A stretch of DNA of 64,000 nucleotides from Boesenbergia rotunda (lineage: Eukaryota; Streptophyta; Magnoliopsida; Zingiberales; Zingiberaceae), in NCBI GenBank assembly GCA_024364735.1, contig JAGFNQ010008796.1, positions 186,001-250,000 on the forward strand, read 5' to 3'. Within the stretch, counting starts at the first letter, position 1, and every line of letters starts with the position of its first letter. Shown here piece by piece: positions 59,970 to 64,000 of this stretch. The notes under the pieces are model-generated. The model saw only the letters and a program-made list of their open reading frames with translations. It had not been told where the DNA came from and ran no database searches. The position numbers and the translations under genes are program-made.

Positions 59970-61150
59970 ATGGTGGAAAAAGGTCTATGGGTGTTTCAAC
60001 CTCTTCTTCCTTAGCATTATCCACCAAGGTATGTTAATGAGCGGATTGGGTCAAAACAACACTGTTTCTGCGCATGATTTTATATTGATTTATGAAATAT
60101 GAAAATGTTTGGGGTTTGATTCTTAATAAATTTGTAATGTTTACAACCTATAGGCTTCAGATGACTTTGGACAAAAATTACATTGATGCAGTGTGTTAGG
60201 TCACTTTAAGAATTTTTTGAAGCATTTCAAATATTACATAGTCGACACATTGCGAAGATTAAAGAATCTCCCTTCAGTGTTTTCTTAGACATATAAGAAT
60301 TGCAGCATACCCGTGAAATTTGGGTCAATATATTTGAAAGTTAGGATTCAACTTCGCAAATTTTTAGATTCTCAGGTAACATTTTTAGTTTTGAATTATA
60401 AACACTAACTATAGTAGTTTATAAAATAGGGATAATGAGGGTCTAAAATGATTTAATTTCAAACCCATTTCAGTGGATTTTGCTTCAGACCTACGTTGGG
60501 TCTGAAATGATTTCACTCCAAGCCCTAGGTAGGCCTGAAATGTTTTAATTTCAGGCCTACTATAGGCCTGAACTCCTATCATTTCAGGCCTACCGAGGGC
60601 CTGAAATGATTTCATTTCAGGCCTGTATTCTTGAAGATAACAAAATATTTTAAATGTTTTAGGTGTACCGGTTGAGTTCACCAGACGAGATGTTGTATTG
60701 TTACTGGGTATTGCTGACCGAGGTGTTTCGGTCCCTATTAATTTAACTAAAGCATCGGGTGATCTCTATCTTACTTACTTCTCAAAAGAAAAACAACTTA
60801 CCAGAACAAGAATTGAGGAGTTACTTAAATATTATGCTAAAAGTGTTGAATCAGAGGATGATGTTGTATTAGTGTCTAAATTCTATATTTTATATATATT
60901 TGTTTGTATTTTATTTTCATCTAGTACATATAAGGTCCCTCTAGGTCTTGTTGATATAGTAGATGATTATGAGAATCTTGGTAGATTCAACTAGGTTGAA
61001 GTCATCCATCAATTTTTGTCTCCACTATACCTAAGATTGGTGACTTAATTTCATCAACTCAAAGATACCACACCAGCACCAACCTCCCTTACCTAAAGGG
61101 ATTTGCTGGCCTTTTGCCAGTGTGTATAATTTTGTTATTAAATTTTATAA
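59970..61150 (+). pseudogene. N-terminal (plant-mobile-domain/DUF1985-like) part of a Ulp1-family gene
   Basis: Fragments in order: YPPRYVNERIG near 60025; HIAKIKESPFSVFLD near 60246; VEFTRRDVVLLLGIADRGVSVP near 60672; then LYLTYFSKEKQLTRTRIEELLKYY and FYILYIFVCILF to 61000, and GFAGLLPV near 61100. This order and wording match the N-terminal region of transposon-borne plant Ulp1-family proteins. Frame changes near 60210-60330 and stops at about 60000 and 60994 show decay, and some gaps may be introns (gtaaca at 60377). A palindrome cluster lies between two of the coding pieces. Confidence 0.65.
60430..60625. repeat. palindrome cluster, element C left
   Basis: Repeated TTTCAGGCCTAC / GTAGGCCTGAAA-type words, for example aggcctgaaatg and atttcaggcctac. 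Same family as in A and B, but it sits ~0.9 kb inside the element. Confidence 0.8.
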
Positions 61151-61390
61151 GATTTTGTTGTCGTTAATGTATTTGTATGTAACACTTGGTGCAAGCATGG
61201 TTTTTGGAGCATGTACCAATTCAAAAATCATACAATGTTCAAGGACCCCGAATAAATAAGTGAAGGAATATTCCTTCGCATATTAGTAGGGTGAGGGCCC
61301 TTGTTGACCGACTCTCGCCCGAAGAGGTAATTATTCTAAACTGTGACTTATGTTAGTTTGATATGGAGTTGTTAACATTGGTGTACTTGT

Positions 61391-62015
61391 TAATTGATAG
61401 GTGATGATTGAAATAATTCCTAACCTAAATCAAAAAAATATTGTTTGAGAACCTTGATATCGGTGATGACATTCCACGCCCAATGGAGACATCACAAGGA
61501 GATGACACAGAAGCTGTAAGGCAAAGTACTGAGGAATGTGGTGACTGCATTCTTAAAGACAACCGAATCAACGAGCTAACAGAGGAGAACATTTGTTTGA
61601 ATGAAAGGGTTAAGAAATTACTTGCAATAATTAAAAAAAGGGCATGGAGGCTCAATCAAGTTATTCTCTAGTCGATCCTCTTTTTGAACCTGGAGCTTGT
61701 AGAACAAGGAGAAGGAGAGGACATGACCAAAGTCGGTATGATTACAGGGATACTCCAATTGACAGTCCATTATGGCACCAGCTATTACCTAAGGGGAAGC
61801 AGAGTAAGAAACAAATATCAGATGTCATGGACAAGGGAAAAAAGAAAATTAGTGGGGATGATATGGATGAAGCAAGAGAAACCATAACTGTAATGAAAGA
61901 CATGTCTGAAAAAAATATAGAGGAAACAAATAGGACTATCGAACTCTACAAAATGAGGCAACAAGGCATTGTTGTATGTGATTTACTTTCATGTAAAATA
62001 GGTCAATTATATTGA
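61391..62015 (+). pseudogene. middle region of the Ulp1-family gene
   Basis: Hydrophilic fragments rich in Glu and Lys: EDNRINELTEENICLNERVKKL-type coiled coil near 61560-61620, then LVDPLFEPGACRTRRRRGHD near 61668 and a Lys/Glu-rich stretch to 62015. These linkers are poorly conserved in the family. The two pieces are in different frames and overlap by about 30 bp, so either a frameshift or an intron lies near 61640. Membership rests on position between the two recognisable domains. Confidence 0.45.
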
Positions 62016-62213
62016 TTTAGGTCATTAATTATTTTTTGTATATTTATCAATGTAGTTTGTGAAGAAATATTTTATGAATTCAATGAAGAAAAATGTAGAT
62101 ATAGATGTGGCCTACCTGCTAAATAAATTGGAGAACCTAAAGTAAGTTAGGACACATAGCTTATTTAATATATCTTTTTCTTTAATATATTAACTTATCG
62201 ATTAACTTTGCAG

Positions 62214-63139
62214 GTTGGCAACTGAATTTATTTGGGAGGATGCACCCTTTGGTTTGAATATGCATTTATTCTTATCTGCTCTGAATGGAGAGGTTTTTAC
62301 CAAGGGTGAGGTAATTGATGCCTTTTGTAAAATTCTATTTAGGGGAGCATTCGCATGTGATAGGCCATATAATAAGTCAATATATTGTTTAACCTTCTTC
62401 TCAGTAAGGGATCTAAATGAATTTACAATATATATTGTAGTAGAACTAATTTTATGATTTGGTTATTAATAATTTTGTCTGTGTTTTTTTATTAGTCATC
62501 AATAAGATCCTTAAGAAAGTTTAGCCTGCAACAAATGATGAAGACAGATATGATAGATGAAGATTTCAAATATATTTTAATACCTTTGTGCAGTGATAAT
62601 GCACACTTTCACTTGTTGTCGGTGGATACAAAATCAATGACTTTCAATCATTTCAATTCTCTTGCTAGTGGCAGTAAATATAAATATGAATTTGACTCGG
62701 CCGTGAGCAACCATTATTCATTTGTATGTTAATCATTTAGTATAAAATCTCATTGATATTGACTTTTAAATTCGTGATCTTACTTACAGGTAAAAGAATT
62801 AAAACAATACACTCGCGAGCAACTGAGGTTTATTCATCCATATCTAGAAATTTATCATCCCTTTGACCAATGGGGCTCTGTCAGAGCAAATTGTCCCCAA
62901 CAAGAAGCTAGGTAAGTAAATGAGAATGAGTTTCAATTGAAAAGTAATTTATAAAATATATTGAAATTAAAAATGCTGATGTTATTTACAGTGTGGACTG
63001 TGCCTTTTTTTTGATGAAATACGTTCGATGTCTCCTATACGATGAGAAGATGGACTTCAAACAAGGAGACATGAGAAAAATAAGATTTGATGTAACACTT
63101 TTAATTCTGAGGGACATGTGTTGTAAAACATTGGATTAA
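62214..63139 (+). pseudogene. Ulp1-like (C48) cysteine protease domain, split in exons
   Basis: Four or more pieces separated by plausible GT-AG introns: LATEFIWEDAPFGLNMHLFLSA (62214), a piece through MMKTDMIDEDFKYILIPLCS (62535), VKELKQYTREQLRF (62790) and VDCAFFLMKYVR (about 62991). The His of NAHFHLLSVD (about 62604) and the Cys of VDCAFF (about 63000) match catalytic His and Cys of SUMO-protease-like Ulp1 domains; the middle acid is FNSL, where family members usually have an Asp. The stop is at 63137-63139, after RDMCCKTLD. Such proteases occur in several Mutator-like and other plant transposons, where their role is unknown. The exons are better preserved than the N-terminal part. Confidence 0.72.
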
Positions 63140-63279
63140 TTATCCATTGTATTGTTGTAAAAAATATTCTATGGTGTTGTAAACAAATTAAATTGTGTAT
63201 AGTTTTGTCACATCTATATAATTGTATGGTAAGAAAAATAATTGTGTGTTGTTTATTAAACTTGAGTTGCTGCATTGTT

Positions 63280-63450
63280 CTGTGCCAACTGATACTGTAT
63301 GAGAACATAATTGATAATCATTAGGACTAAGTTTGGTCACCAAAAATACCATCTCCTAGCTCAACTCTCACTATTGATATTGAGTTTTGAGAAATCAAAA
63401 AATCCTAGGTCCATTAGTGGGTTTCCACCGAAACCCACTGATGGAGCTAC
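63280..63450. repeat. single A-type hairpin unit in element C
   Basis: gtgccaactgatac...agaacataatt, accatctcctagctcaactct, and the inverted pair GTGGGTTTC / GAAACCCAC around 63415-63440 match the units and unit border of element A. Confidence 0.8.
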
Positions 63451-63729
63451 AAAACTCCTTTTGTGCCAAATTCTGAAAATATGAGTTCATGGTCTGCAAG
63501 GAATCCAATTTTGGTATGCATTGTCTATTTAGGTATTCTCCAGATGGAATTTTCATGTTTCAAGTTTAAACAAATGTAAGCTTGTTTTGATCATTCCTGA
63601 GTATTTCAATAAAATGAGAGAATTTTATCACAACTTGTAGTATTATTTAAAAGATTGCCCTATAAATAGTTAATTTAATAAATTATGATAAAATATTATA
63701 AAAATTATTTTTAAATTAGAAAAATAAAA

Positions 63730-63945
63730 TTGAGCCAACGTTGGGCCTGAAATAAGAGGATTTCAGGCCCTACGTGGGCCTAAAAGTAGATTATTTCAGG
63801 CCCTACATGGGCCTGAAATAAGATAGTTTCAGGCCCAGTGTGGGCCTGAAATCAAATAATTTCAGGTCTAGCGTGGACCTAAAATTAGATTATTTCAGGC
63901 CTAGCGTGGGCCTGAAATCAGATTTTTTCAGGCCCTCTGATAACC
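63730..63945. repeat. palindrome cluster, element C right
   Basis: At least six successive ATTTCAGGCC / GGCCTGAAAT words with variable 5-10-base spacers, mirrored in A and B. Confidence 0.85.
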
Positions 63946-64000
63946 AAAAGCAAGGTTCCATATTACTGATTGTATAGACAATAATTACAGATTACTGATT

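Larger units (their letters stand above)
59529..64000 (+). mobile_element. element C: Ulp1-encoding Mutator-like element (runs off window)
   Basis: The left end tgactttttaccaaatggtgca and the next 120 bp (ttaccaaaaggcata; accaaagggtgcatt; cttcctcttatacc) match the terminal regions of A and B. GGCCTGAAAT palindromes lie at 60430-60625 and 63730-63940, and one hairpin unit at 63330-63440 is of the A type. Between them are exons of a plant-mobile-domain and Ulp1-like gene. The right terminus is beyond the window, so length and target duplication cannot be read. No MuDR-type transposase is visible in the part present. Confidence 0.75.

Overview
This is a window of plant nuclear DNA, from an angiosperm and most likely a non-grass monocot. 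That identity is inferred only from the retroelement and gene style. Almost all of it is transposable-element sequence. I find one credible cellular gene: an intronless-looking SUPERMAN-type C2H2 zinc-finger repressor on the minus strand (43633-44265).

Layout. 1-3.9 kb is the decayed 3' half of a Ty1/copia element with an LTR. 4-6.6 kb holds small DNA transposons (including a hAT-type element with a clean 8-bp target duplication) and microsatellites. 6613-9875 is a foldback element (A) with 9-bp target duplications. 10-13 kb holds SINE-like repeats, a long TG microsatellite, a CACTA terminus and a reversed gypsy-type LTR fragment. 12989-21629 is a large non-autonomous LTR element with a tRNA-Asp primer site; instead of pol it carries a 744-codon Gln/Phe-rich reading frame ending in seven 27-residue acidic repeats. 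It is fused at a deletion junction to a copia element (21630-29499). 29.5-30.4 kb is a reversed Sirevirus-like 3' UTR fragment. 30452-39842 is a Sirevirus-like copia element whose integrase-RT-RNaseH part is present twice in tandem, with a single N exactly at the junction. 39.8-41.2 kb is a GC-rich gypsy-type LTR fragment. 41.2-48.7 kb contains the zinc-finger gene, a MITE, SINE-like repeats and a local duplication. 48679-55117 is a double foldback element (B). 55-59.5 kb is mostly unassigned repeat-like DNA. 59529 to the window end is a third member (C) of the same DNA-transposon family, carrying decayed exons of a plant-mobile-domain/Ulp1 (C48) cysteine-protease gene.

The most interesting system is the A/B/C family. 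All three begin with related termini (RGCAATTTACCAAA type). A and B have 9-bp target duplications, as Mutator-like elements do. All carry short subterminal palindromes built on GGCCTGAAAT/ATTTCAGGCC, and all contain a ~158-bp repeat unit with an internal perfect or near-perfect hairpin. A and B amplified that unit into arrays arranged as giant inverted repeats; C keeps coding sequence next to a single unit, so it looks like the parental type.

All coordinates of element edges come from reading terminal repeats and target duplications by eye; no alignment or database search was possible.
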